Counted from the first letter of the stretch, positions 17,485 through 26,350 are shown. The stretch is DNA of 64,000 nucleotides from Aureimonas populi (GCF_017815515.1 NZ_CP072611.1:310001-374000), one strand, 5' to 3'. The notes: generated by a model not told the origin, from the letters alone. Made by a program: numbers and translations.

Positions 17485-18501
17485 ATGCCATCAACGACAC
17501 GTCGAACCATCCTGGCTCTTGCGGCCGCAACGCTGCTTTGCGCCGGCACGGCGCGGGCGGATGCCGAACCGGTGAAGGTCGGCCTCTTGTCGCTGACCTC
17601 GCATTCGCCGAGCATCATCGCCGAGGGCAAGGGCTATTTCGACGAGCAGGACATCGACGTCGAATTCGTGATGTTCCAGGCCGCCCAGCCTATGGCGGTC
17701 GCCATCGCCTCAGGCGATGTCGATTTCGGCATGACGGCGCTCACCGCCGGCCTCATCAGCCTGGCCGAGCGCGGCGCGGTCAAGCTCATCGGGGGCGCCC
17801 TGCAGGAGACGCCCGATGTGGAGGGGCAGAAGATCCTCGTCTCGCGCGCGGCCCACGAGGCCGGCGTGACGACGCCCGCCGATCTCGAGGGCCGGCGCTT
17901 CGGCATCACGACCGCCGGCTCCTCCTTCCACTACATGGCCCACAAGATCGCCGACCGGGAAGGTTTCGCGCGCAGCTCGATGGAACTCGTTCCCCTGAAC
18001 AGCGTGCCGGCGGTCATCGCCTCCCTGCGATCCGGCCAGATCGACGCATGGTCCATTACGCCGAACATCGCCGAGGACCTCGTGGCCAGCGGCGAGGTCT
18101 TCGAGATCGGCTCCATCGCGGACTATGTCGAGGGCTACCAGACCACCACCCTCTTCACCTCTGCCCGGATCATGGAGAACGATCCGGGGCTTGCCGAACG
18201 CTTCCTCTCGGCCTTCTCCAGGGGCGTCGCCGACTACAACGCCACCTTCGTGGACGAGACCACGAGCCCGGAAGAGAGCGAGGCGATCGTGGCCATGGTC
18301 CACGAATATGTCTACACGGACCGCCCGATCGAGGCGGCCGAGCCGGCGATCCGGGCGGGCGCCATGCGCATCAACGAGAACGCGGCGCTCAATCTCGCGA
18401 GCATCGAAGACCAGCTCGAATGGTTCAAGTCCGAGAACCTCGTGCCCGCCAGCGCCTCGCTGGAAACCCTTCTCGACACGCGCTTCGTCGAAACGCGCTG
18501 A
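17485..18501 (+). CDS. ABC transporter substrate-binding protein (SsuA/NMT1-like)
   Basis: A periplasmic binding protein of 338 residues. The signal peptide (MPSTTRRTILAL... to ARA) is followed by VKVGLLSLTSHSPSIIAEG, YFDEQDIDVEFV and ASGDVDFGMTALTAG, typical of the family that binds sulfonates, nitrate or pyrimidine precursors. The start at 17485 is set by AGGAAGGA upstream; an in-frame ATG at 17461 lacks a site. It is the first gene of a three-gene importer with the ATPase and permease that follow. The substrate cannot be assigned. Confidence 0.87.
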   Translation: MPSTTRRTILALAAATLLCAGTARADAEPVKVGLLSLTSHSPSIIAEGKGYFDEQDIDVEFVMFQAAQPMAVAIASGDVDFGMTALTAGLISLAERGAVKLIGGALQETPDVEGQKILVSRAAHEAGVTTPADLEGRRFGITTAGSSFHYMAHKIADREGFARSSMELVPLNSVPAVIASLRSGQIDAWSITPNIAEDLVASGEVFEIGSIADYVEGYQTTTLFTSARIMENDPGLAERFLSAFSRGVADYNATFVDETTSPEESEAIVAMVHEYVYTDRPIEAAEPAIRAGAMRINENAALNLASIEDQLEWFKSENLVPASASLETLLDTRFVETR

Positions 18502-18565
18502 ACCGGACAGGAGGGCCCGGGCAGGACGCCCGGCCCCGCCTCGCCGCGCCGCGGCAGGAGGATGC

Positions 18566-19325
<760 letters not shown>

Positions 19326-19336
<11 letters not shown>

Positions 19337-20168
19337 GATGACGAGCACGGCGCCCGCCGCGCGCGAACCGGCGGCCGCGCCGGCCCTGCGGCCGGTGCCG
19401 TTTCGCGGCGGCGGGTTCACCACGCGGCGCATGCGCTACGTCTCGCCCCTCGTCTTCGCCCTGGTCATCGGCCTGTGGGAGGCCGGCTCGCGGACGGGCA
19501 TCATCAGCTCCATCGCCCTTCCCGCGCCCTCGGAGGCCTTCAACGCCTTCATGGACCTGGCGCGCACGGGGATGCTGTGGACCCATGCGGGCGCGAGCCT
19601 CTATCGCCTGTCGCTGGGCTGGACCTTCGGCACGCTGGCCGGTGTCCTCGCGGGGCTGGCCATCGGCCTGTTCTCCGTCGCGCGCGCCGGCTTCTCGCCC
19701 ATCGTCTCGGCGCTCTTTCCCATTCCGAAGATCGCCCTGCTTCCCCTCTTCATCGTGTGGTTCGGCATCGGGGAAGGGTCGAAGGTGGCCACCATTTTCT
19801 TCGGCACCTTCTTCCCCACCGTCATCGCCACCTATGGCGGTGTGGACAATGTCGACCGCAACCTGATCCGCATGGGGCAGTCCTTCGGCCTGTCCTGGCT
19901 GTCCATCGTGCGCAAGATCATCGTGCCGGGCGCTCTGCCGGCCATCCTGTCGGGCTTTCGCATCTCCGCCTCGCTCGGCATCGTGCTGCTCGTCGCGGCC
20001 GAGATGATCGGCGCGCAATACGGCATCGGCGCCTACATCCTGATGGCGGGCGCGATCTTCGCCACGGACCAGCTCATCGCGGGCGTGGCGATGCTTTCGA
20101 TCCTGGGCCTGAGCATCAGTTGGCTGATCGGGCGGGCCGAGCGCCATTTCCTCTCCTGGCGCACCTGA
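19326..20168 (+). CDS. ABC transporter permease (SsuC/TauC-like)
   Basis: An inner-membrane permease of 280 residues with about six hydrophobic segments and the BPD-type EAA loop GQSFGLSWLSIVRKIIVPGALPAIL (given here in outline: G-N-near-IVPGALP). It completes the binding protein-ATPase-permease unit starting at 17485. It converges on the permease of the next, selenium-linked transporter, with only 12 bp between the two stop codons. Confidence 0.9.
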
Positions 20169-20180
20169 GACGGCGGCCTC

Positions 20181-21728
20181 TCAGGTCGTTTCGCGCGCCG
20201 TGGCGGCGCGGGAGGAGAGGGAGGCGATGCCGAGCCCGGCGCGAAGGCGCCGCGATACGCCGTCCACGCACAGCGTGGCGGCCACGGTCAGGGCGAGCAG
20301 CACCATCGCCCGGTCCAGCCGGATCTCGCCGATGGCCAGGTCGACATAGAAGCCGAGCGTCGCAACGCCCAGGAGGCCGAGGATGGCCGATTCGCGCACG
20401 ATGATCTCCCAGCGGTAGAAGAGCAGCGCCAGGAAGGAGCCGTAGATGCGCGGCAGCACCTCGAAGGCATAGAGGTTGAGCCCGCGCGGCGCGTCCACGC
20501 GCAGCCGCCCATGCAACCCCTCCGTCTGCCGGCCGAGGAGATGGGCGACGATGGCCCCGTTGTGGAGCCCGAGCGCGACGACGGCCGGCAGCATGGAGGG
20601 GCCGAAGACCTGCACGAGGATGTAGGCCAGCATGTATTCGGGCGTCGAGCGGCCGACGACGAGGCCGAGATGACCGAAGGCGGAACCGATGCGCCCGGTG
20701 AGCTGCGGCACGATGAGGGGAAAGGCGAGGATCGCGACGAGCCCGGCGAGGACGAGCGCCATCTGCGCCACGAGCATGGTGGCGAACAGGCCCGGCAGCC
20801 CCTGCCCCACGACGATGTCGAGAAGCCAGGAGCCGAACCGCTCCCAGGTCGCGGCATCGCCGAGCGCCCCGCCCCGCAGAGGGGCCGGCACGATGTCGTG
20901 GCCGAGGAAGCGCCAGAGCGCCCCGGAACCCATGGGCGGCCAGGAGAGACCGGCCAGATACCAGAGCGCCGCGCCGAGATAGAGCGGCGAAAGGCGCCAG
21001 CGCATCCACAGGCGGATCGTGGCGATGAGGAAATAGTAGAGGATGAGGACGGCGGCGACGGCGCCGTAATGCCCCTGGCGGAAGAAGGTGTCGAGCTGGA
21101 AGCCGAGCGTCGGCAGGCCGATGAAGCCGAGGACGGCCGAGGAGCGCATCCCGCATTCCAGGCGATAGAGCGTGTAGACGCCCAATTCCCGCGCCACCGG
21201 GGGCACCCGCGCGTAGAAGAACACCGAAAGCACCGAGGCGCCCGGCGGCATGGCTTCGGCCGGCCGGCGGTCCCCCTCCTCCATGTATTCGGAGAAGACC
21301 TTGGCGAAGATGCCGGCATAGGGCAGCGCCAGCGCCAATATGCCCGTGGTGGCGCTGATGCCGAAGACCTGCATCAAGACCAGCGCCCAGAACAGTTCGT
21401 GGATGGCGCGCACCGCCACGCACAGGCCGCGCACGAGGCGCAGGCGGTAGAAAGGCGCGAGTGCCAGCCCCGCCCCCGCCCCGCACGCCACGCCCACCAG
21501 CGCGAAGGAGACGGTCGCCGCGCCAGCATGGGCCAGGCTCTCCAGCGCCGAGAAGTCGGGCGAAAGAAGGCCGGCGGCCATCAGCGAGACGACGCGCCAG
21601 GGATCGTGCCCCGAGATGGAAAGGTCGGCGAAGGGAATGGCCGCCAGCGCCAGCGCCACGAAGAGGAGCGCGACGCCCACCCGCGAGAGGCGGCGCGGCG
21701 GCGCGGCGTCAAGCGGTGTAGAGGTCAT
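20181..21728 (-). CDS. Fused double-domain PhnE-like ABC permease (putative selenate transporter)
   Basis: A 515-residue membrane protein with two PhnE-type permease halves in one chain. Each half has a binding-protein-dependent transport loop: in half one around MPPGASVLSVFFYARVPPVARELG, in half two around LNLYAFEVLPRIYGSFLALLFY (approximate residues 155-180 and 400-430). Each loop is followed by a RESAILG/RSSAVLG-type segment. Usual PhnE is about 270 residues, so this is a tandem fusion. The first 20 nt overlap the ATPase gene upstream. With the ATPase and binding protein it forms a PhnCDE-like importer inside a selenium locus, so selenate or another selenium oxyanion is the likely substrate. 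Phosphonate or phosphite is the alternative. Confidence 0.82.
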   Translation of the reverse strand: MTSTPLDAAPPRRLSRVGVALLFVALALAAIPFADLSISGHDPWRVVSLMAAGLLSPDFSALESLAHAGAATVSFALVGVACGAGAGLALAPFYRLRLVRGLCVAVRAIHELFWALVLMQVFGISATTGILALALPYAGIFAKVFSEYMEEGDRRPAEAMPPGASVLSVFFYARVPPVARELGVYTLYRLECGMRSSAVLGFIGLPTLGFQLDTFFRQGHYGAVAAVLILYYFLIATIRLWMRWRLSPLYLGAALWYLAGLSWPPMGSGALWRFLGHDIVPAPLRGGALGDAATWERFGSWLLDIVVGQGLPGLFATMLVAQMALVLAGLVAILAFPLIVPQLTGRIGSAFGHLGLVVGRSTPEYMLAYILVQVFGPSMLPAVVALGLHNGAIVAHLLGRQTEGLHGRLRVDAPRGLNLYAFEVLPRIYGSFLALLFYRWEIIVRESAILGLLGVATLGFYVDLAIGEIRLDRAMVLLALTVAATLCVDGVSRRLRAGLGIASLSSRAATARETT

Positions 21729-22374
21729 CGAAATCGGCTTGTTCCAGCTCGCCGGCCGGCCGGTCGAAGACGATCCGGCCGCGCTTGATGCCCAGGATGC
21801 GCGTGGCGATGCCGCGCGCCAGCTCCACGTCGTGGAGCGAGAGGAGCATGGTGGGAAAGCGGTCCTTCAGCCCCGCCACGATGGCCGCCGCCTGGTGCTC
21901 GTCCACCGCCGAGACGGGCTCGTCGCCGATGAGGATGTCGCCGCCGCGATGGATCGCGCGCGCCAGCGCCGTGCGCTGCTTCTGCCCCCCCGAAAGCGCG
22001 CCCACCTCCCGCCGGGAGAGGCCGGACAGGCCGACCTCTTCCAGCACCGGCTCCACGCGGGCACGCTCGGAAGGAAACGGCCAGGCGAGATTGGCGAGGT
22101 TGTAGAGGCTGGACCGCTCGTCGAGCCGGCCCATGAACACGTTGTGGAACACCGAGAGCTGGGGCACCAGGGCGTGGTCCTGCGGCACCAGCGCCACGCG
22201 CCGCCCGGCGGCCGTGAGCCGCCGGTAGACGCTGGTGAGCAGCGTGGACTTGCCCGCCCCCGAACGGCCGAGCACCGCCACGCGCTCGCCCGGCGCGAGC
22301 GCGAAGGTCACGTCCCGCAGGACGACCGTCGCGCCGTAGCCGAGTTCCTCGCCGTCGATCAGGGGGCGGGCCAT
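21709..22374 (-). CDS. PhnC-like ABC transporter ATP-binding protein (putative selenate transporter)
   Basis: A short ATPase of 221 residues. Walker A GRSGAGKST is at residues 36-44, the signature is LSGGQKQRT and Walker B is ILIGDEP. It resembles PhnC but is shorter at the C-terminus. It lies between the binding-protein gene (5 nt downstream of its stop) and the fused permease gene (20-nt overlap), so the three are one operon. It would energise uptake of the ligand bound by the protein encoded at 22380-23249. Confidence 0.85.
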   Translation of the reverse strand: MARPLIDGEELGYGATVVLRDVTFALAPGERVAVLGRSGAGKSTLLTSVYRRLTAAGRRVALVPQDHALVPQLSVFHNVFMGRLDERSSLYNLANLAWPFPSERARVEPVLEEVGLSGLSRREVGALSGGQKQRTALARAIHRGGDILIGDEPVSAVDEHQAAAIVAGLKDRFPTMLLSLHDVELARGIATRILGIKRGRIVFDRPAGELEQADFDDLYTA

Positions 22375-22379
22375 CCGCG

Positions 22380-23249
22380 TCAGTCGAGAACGCCGATCTG
22401 CCGGGCGGTCTCCTCGATAGGCGCGTAATCCTCGTTGGAGGCGGGCACGAAGCGGGCGCGCGGGAAGGAGGCGAGAAGGTCGGGATCGTCGAGCGAAAGA
22501 AGCGCCTCGCGCACACGCTCGGTGAAGCCCTCGCCGAAGGTCTCGTCCGCATCGCCCCGGATGGTGAAGTTGTAGTCCGGGTAAGGCGGCGTCTTCCAGA
22601 TGATGCGGGTGGTCTCGGCCTCCGGCGCGCCTTCGGCGACGGCGGTGTCGTAGACCGTGTAGTTCAGCGCGCCCACCTGGTAGGCCCCGCTCGCCACCAG
22701 CCGCAGCGTCTGGCCATGGTCGCCCGAGAATCCGACGCGGCTGAAGAACTCCTCCGGCGTTTTGCCGGTCTCCTCGCGGATGTAGAAATCGGGGAACAGG
22801 CGGCCGGAGGTGGAGGTCGAGGCGCCGAAGGTGAAGCTGAGGCCCTGCGCATCGAGCGGGAACTCGTCGCTTTCCTCCAGGCCCGTTTCGGTGTTGGCGA
22901 TGAAGTAGCTGACGAACTCCATGTCCTCGTCGCCCTGCACCAGCGCGAGCGAGCCAGGCACGGCCAGGCGCGCCTGCACGCCGGAAAGACCGCCGAACCA
23001 GGCGAGCTGGATCTGGTTGTTGCGGAAGGCGGTGACGGAGGCCGCGTAGCTCTTCACCGGAACGTACTCGACCGGCACGCCGAGTTCCTCCGAGAGATAG
23101 GCGGCGACGTTGCCGAAGCGCTCCATCAGCCGCGTCTCGTCATCGTCCGGGATCGCCGAGAAGTAGAGCGTGGGGGTTTGGGCGAGCGCAACCGCCGGCG
23201 CGAGCAGGACGCTCGCGGCGAGAAGCGCGCCGCGCAGGGCGCGATGCAT
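22380..23249 (-). CDS. Putative selenate ABC transporter periplasmic binding protein (PhnD-like)
   Basis: A 289-residue binding protein with a signal peptide ending VALAQ. It is related to PhnD/PtxB-type phosphonate and phosphite binding proteins. The sequence LYFSAIPDDDETRL, then PVEYVPV, QLAWFGGLSGVQAR and SYFIANT resembles the clade I recall as putative selenate-binding proteins, which occur in genomes with selD. A ribosome-binding site GGAGGAAA lies before ATG 23249. Its place 1.6 kb from selC and the Sec genes supports the selenium assignment. Ligand specificity is not shown by sequence. Confidence 0.8.
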   Translation of the reverse strand: MHRALRGALLAASVLLAPAVALAQTPTLYFSAIPDDDETRLMERFGNVAAYLSEELGVPVEYVPVKSYAASVTAFRNNQIQLAWFGGLSGVQARLAVPGSLALVQGDEDMEFVSYFIANTETGLEESDEFPLDAQGLSFTFGASTSTSGRLFPDFYIREETGKTPEEFFSRVGFSGDHGQTLRLVASGAYQVGALNYTVYDTAVAEGAPEAETTRIIWKTPPYPDYNFTIRGDADETFGEGFTERVREALLSLDDPDLLASFPRARFVPASNEDYAPIEETARQIGVLD

Positions 23250-23285
23250 GGGGTTTCCTCCGAGAATTCGATGGGTTGTTATCGA

Positions 23286-23376
23286 CCGGAGGCGACGCTT
23301 CGAGACCGGGAGGCGAACCCTCCGAGACCTGCGGCGAACCCTTGGAGCACAAGGGCGGCGGACCCCGCCTTGAGAC
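23286..23376. repeat. Imperfect tandem repeat of about 22 bp (three to four units)
   Basis: Units start at 23286, 23307, 23329 and a diverged one at 23351. The shared pattern is GGCGA(A)CCCT..GAGAC. It lies in the leader region upstream of the putative selenate-binding protein gene. Function is unknown; it could be a regulatory array, transcribed structure or neutral slippage. Confidence 0.5.
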
Positions 23377-23480
23377 CTGCGAGCCCCGAACGCACACGGC
23401 GCATCGGCGAAGCTGAGTCGTCAACCTGCCAGGAAACTAAAGCCCGCGCGCAGCGCTGTCGAGCCGCGCGCCGCACGATT

Positions 23481-24005
23481 CTAAAGGGTGCGCTCCAACA
23501 GGAGAACCACCTCGCCGTGATAGGTGGTCCGCGCCACCTGCGTGAAGCCGAGCCGTGCCGCGACCTTCAGGGAGACCTCGTTGCCCGGATCGATGATGGC
23601 CACCGCGCGCCGCCCGGCAAAGCGCTCCCCCGCCCAGGCGAACAGCGCGGTCGTGGCCTCCCTCCCATAGCCCTGGCCCTGTGCCCGGGAGGCGAAGGTC
23701 CACCCCACCTCCATCTCGCCCGTGAGCGATGGGTCGATCTCCCGGCGCGAATCGAAGAACCCGACCTGCCCCGCGAAACGGCCCGAAACGCGCTCCTCCA
23801 CCGTGAAGAGGCCGAAGCCGAGATAGGCCCAGAAGCCCGGATTGCGCAGGAAACGAACCCACATCTGTTCCGGGCCGGGCGCCTCGCGCAGCGTGTAGCG
23901 CAACACCTGCGGCTCGCGCCACATGGCCGCATAGGCTTCGTAATCCTCCAGGGTAGGAGCGCGCAGGCGCAGCCGCGCCGTCTCGATGGTCGGAGCCCCG
24001 CTCAA
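23481..24005 (-). CDS. GNAT-family N-acetyltransferase (RimJ/RimL type)
   Basis: A 174-residue cytoplasmic acetyltransferase using acetyl-CoA. It opens with ETARLRLRAPTLEDYEAYAAMW, typical of RimJ/RimL-like GNATs. Motif A is GWTFASRAQGQGYGREAT, with the Q/R-x-x-G-x-G/A acetyl-CoA loop as QGQGYG. TTG 24005 is chosen; it overlaps the stop of the preceding gene and has GGAGGT about 9 nt upstream. The substrate is unknown. The gene is the last of a run of minus-strand genes that begins with the Sec genes. Confidence 0.85.
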   Translation of the reverse strand: MSGAPTIETARLRLRAPTLEDYEAYAAMWREPQVLRYTLREAPGPEQMWVRFLRNPGFWAYLGFGLFTVEERVSGRFAGQVGFFDSRREIDPSLTGEMEVGWTFASRAQGQGYGREATTALFAWAGERFAGRRAVAIIDPGNEVSLKVAARLGFTQVARTTYHGEVVLLLERTL

Positions 24006-24382
24006 TGCCGCATCACCTCCTCGATGGTCATCCGGCGGCCGGAGGCGTCGAAGAAATGGCCTTCGTTCAAAACGCGGCGGTCCTCGCGCACCCGCTCTTC
24101 CAGCTCGCGCAGATGCAGGCGGGCCGCCTGGCTGGGCACCAGCCCTTCCAGCGGGAAGAAGGCCGCGCCGTTCCACGCCGCGCCCGAGCGGTCGAAGAGC
24201 TCGACCATGTCCTTCCAGCGAACCTCGTCGCCGATGACGTTCAGGAAGGTGGAGCGAACCGGCGTGACGCTCGGCTCGCCGATCTCCACGAGGATCAGGA
24301 GAACGGTGAAATCGCCCTGCGCCGAGAATTCGGCGCGCAACCAGTCATTGAACCGGTTCGGCCGATCCTCAGAAATCGACAA
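24002..24382 (-). CDS. Conserved-looking hypothetical protein in the selenocysteine operon
   Basis: A 126-residue soluble protein that I do not recognise. It has an N-terminal mixed alpha/beta segment with hydrophobic strand FTVLLILVEIG, then STFLNVIGDEVRWKDMVELFD, and a C-terminal charged helical part ending EEVMRH. There is no signal peptide or membrane segment. The start TTG 24382 has GGAG 7 nt upstream and overlaps the end of the preceding gene by 14 nt. Its stop overlaps the GNAT start. These overlaps point to one translationally coupled unit. Confidence 0.65.
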   Translation of the reverse strand: MSISEDRPNRFNDWLRAEFSAQGDFTVLLILVEIGEPSVTPVRSTFLNVIGDEVRWKDMVELFDRSGAAWNGAAFFPLEGLVPSQAARLHLRELEERVREDRRVLNEGHFFDASGRRMTIEEVMRH

Positions 24383-24878
24383 GCTGCGTCTCCGGCATGT
24401 AGTGCTCGAAGAGCACCCAGAAGGGTGTCGAGCGTGTCTCACCATACCATGCCTCGAACCGCTCCAGCGCGGTGCGCGTGTTCACCGCCGGCCCTTCCGG
24501 CGCGAGCGAGGCGAGAAGGACAGGCGGGGCCTGTGCGCCTTCGGCCCCCGCGCCCTCCGGATGCAATTCGGCGAAGGCGCTGGCGGCGACCTTGGCATAC
24601 TCGCCCAGAACCTCCTCGCGGGCCGGCGAATCCTCCACCCAGCCGAGCCGCGTGCGCAGGGCCGCGAGCGCGGCGGCGAGCGCGATCTCCTGCGAGGGCG
24701 CCTGCCCGACCGTGGAGAACAACGATTTCATCAGGTTCATCCGGCGGAACGCGAAGGCCCTCTGGCGGGCAAGCTCGGCCACGCGCGCGTTCATCGTGCG
24801 CCGGAACTCGGCCTCGGCCCGCTCGCTCTCGCGCGCGGCGCCTTCCAGTTCAGCGACGAAAGGATGGGTTTCGCTCAT
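24369..24878 (-). CDS. Hypothetical protein next to selC
   Basis: A 169-residue soluble, mostly helical protein with an N-terminal charged region that could form a coiled coil (residues about 8-45). I do not recognise a family. It starts 21 nt downstream of the 3' end of selC. In the reconstructed state before the island inserted, the SelB stop would lie at 24891, only 12 nt before this start, which places it in the same operon as selA and selB. Its function may be linked to selenium use, but that rests on position only. Confidence 0.65.
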   Translation of the reverse strand: MSETHPFVAELEGAARESERAEAEFRRTMNARVAELARQRAFAFRRMNLMKSLFSTVGQAPSQEIALAAALAALRTRLGWVEDSPAREEVLGEYAKVAASAFAELHPEGAGAEGAQAPPVLLASLAPEGPAVNTRTALERFEAWYGETRSTPFWVLFEHYMPETQLVDF

Positions 24879-24899
24879 CGAAGGCCGCTTTCAAGAGAT

Positions 24900-24995
24900 T
24901 GGCGGAGGAGAGTGGGAGTCGAACCCACCAGGGACCGGCTCACGGCCCCTCCCGGATTTGAAGTCCGGACGCCCCACCGGGGACGCTTCTCTTCC
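24900..24995 (-). tRNA. selC: tRNA-Sec (anticodon TCA)
   Basis: The 96-nt selenocysteine tRNA with encoded GCCA end. It has an 8-bp acceptor arm, a 6-bp D stem (CGTCCC/GGGGCG) with a CGGT loop, an anticodon arm CCGGA-CTTCAAA-TCCGG (anticodon TCA), a long variable arm (GGGGCC/GGTCCC) and T arm GTGGG-TTCGACT-CCCAC. The acceptor arm GGAAGAGA/TCTCCTCC has one A-C mismatch at pair 4, whereas this arm is fully paired in E. coli. Its 5' 52 nt are duplicated at 27857-27908, and the DNA upstream of the gene is now island DNA. Confidence 0.96.
24944..24995. repeat. 52-bp direct repeat, left copy (attachment-site-like, inside selC)
   Basis: Identical base for base to 27857-27908. It covers the 5' part of selC from the variable-arm edge through the anticodon and D arms and ends exactly at the tRNA 5' end. 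With the right copy it brackets the low-GC island, as expected for att sites left by site-specific integration into a tRNA gene. Confidence 0.9.
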
Positions 24996-25064
24996 GAGCA
25001 TTCTTTTCATTGAACTGTTCGACCTGTAGCAGCCCTCTACGCCGCCGCTACTACCGATTTGCTA

Positions 25065-25200
25065 CTAGACGCCTCCAACTGCACGCTTTACGGCTCGCTG
25101 GATAGCGGCGTCAACCTACCCGTCCAGATCGGTTTCGATCTCCGGCATCACATGGCTGTAAGGATTGAGGGCATCAATCGCGCATCCTTCCATTCTGAAG
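25065..25200 (-). pseudogene. Decayed tyrosine recombinase (integrase) C-terminus
   Basis: Translating the minus strand gives DALNPYSHVMPEIETDLDG, a stop (TAG), then VDAAIQRAVKRAV and a second stop at 25065-25067. YSHVMPE followed by an amphipathic tail is the hallmark C-terminus of phage-type tyrosine integrases, and the Tyr codon at 25158-25160 would be the catalytic residue. The internal stop and lack of any upstream catalytic domain show it is a remnant. Confidence 0.7.
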
Positions 25201-25234
25201 AAAACAATGCACCATCAAACCTGAGACTAAACAC

Positions 25235-26305
25235 CTATATACGAAGAATACGAGACTTTACTGCACGAATAACGCCAATAAATGGACGAAGCTTGTAAAT
25301 GCGTTTTGCCCATCTTGGGCTATTTATTAGGCTCAAATGAAGAGCCAATCGGCGCTTTAGCTGCCTCGGAACAGACTTATCCGAAATAACTATCGCCCCG
25401 TATTCGTTCGCAATCTGAATGTATTCTTCTTTATAAGTTTCATATTTACCTAATTCACCAACAGAGGCAAGAATAGCCTCATCCATTATAAGGTTATGGA
25501 AGCGCGGTATAAGCAGATCTCTCATAAAAAATCGACGCTTTATTTCATCATCTGGGAAGCTACCCGCAAGCTTCTTAAAGTATCGAAGTCGAGATCGCGC
25601 CATTCTAATCCCATATGAAGTGCTTTCAGTATGAATGCACCAGACGGTAACCGGCTTTTCAGTAAAGTAATTCGTATATCCTTTGCGGAACATTCGAAGA
25701 AATAGATCGTCATCCTCATAACCCATGAACTGAGGATCAAACCCACCAACTGCCTCGTAGGCTTCCCGGCCAATCATCGCAGCTGAAGGCAGGACGTGCA
25801 TATCGTATCGAATAAGATCGAAGATGTTGGTTTTTGGATGGCTGGCATGGTGACTGACGATGCTCGTTCGAACAACGGACCCGTCCTTTTCCGCCTCGAA
25901 CAGTTCGCCATAAACCCAACCAAAGTGCGAGTCGTTTTCGGGCATCGCGTCAGCGAGCACCTCAATGTGATGACGAAGGTAAAAATCGTCTTGATCGAGA
26001 AAACAGATGAAAGGTGATGTTGTTGCGGCGACACCAGCGTTCCGCGCTGATCCCTGTCCGCCGTTTTCTTTTCGCAGGACACGGAACCCCATTCGAGCGG
26101 CGATCTCATCAAGCTTGTCAGCTTCGTCCTTTCGCGATCCGTCATCAACAACGACGAACTCGGTGGCCGGGATGGTTTGATCAAGAACGCTTCGTGCGGC
26201 CCTCTCAATCGTATCGGATCCGTTATAAAACGGGATCACGACAACCACTTTTGGAGCGACTTTCGATTTTGCTAATTCAGACATAGGGCTCTCATTTTGC
26301 TGCAT
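25235..26305 (-). CDS. Glycosyltransferase family 2 (island cargo)
   Basis: A 356-residue GT-A fold glycosyltransferase. It begins VVVVIPFYNGSDTIERAARS, has VVVDDGS, NAGVAA and the metal-binding region FLDQDDF, then FMGYEDDDLFLRM, typical of GT2 enzymes that add sugars to surface polysaccharides. The C-terminal part is basic and not recognisable. ATG 26284 (MSELAK, with GAGAG upstream) is an alternative start to ATG 26305, which falls inside an 8-bp tandem repeat. Base composition is clearly lower in GC than the flanking genes, consistent with transfer. Confidence 0.85.
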   Translation of the reverse strand: MQQNESPMSELAKSKVAPKVVVVIPFYNGSDTIERAARSVLDQTIPATEFVVVDDGSRKDEADKLDEIAARMGFRVLRKENGGQGSARNAGVAATTSPFICFLDQDDFYLRHHIEVLADAMPENDSHFGWVYGELFEAEKDGSVVRTSIVSHHASHPKTNIFDLIRYDMHVLPSAAMIGREAYEAVGGFDPQFMGYEDDDLFLRMFRKGYTNYFTEKPVTVWCIHTESTSYGIRMARSRLRYFKKLAGSFPDDEIKRRFFMRDLLIPRFHNLIMDEAILASVGELGKYETYKEEYIQIANEYGAIVISDKSVPRQLKRRLALHLSLINSPRWAKRIYKLRPFIGVIRAVKSRILRI

Positions 26306-26322
26306 AGCTGCATAGCTGCATA
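26299..26322. repeat. Three perfect tandem copies of GCTGCATA
   Basis: GCTGCATA repeats three times at 26299-26322, spanning the upstream candidate start codon of the island glycosyltransferase. Copy-number change by slippage would move or remove that ATG in or out of frame, since the unit is 8 bp, and would alter spacing to the downstream ATG. A switching role is speculative. Confidence 0.55.
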
Positions 26323-26350
26323 TTGCAGCGAAACGCTCGTGCCAAGCGGG

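Noticed and set aside
25059..25298. 79-codon plus-strand gene in the island
   Set aside because: It runs antisense to the integrase remnant and has no motif or ribosome-binding site.
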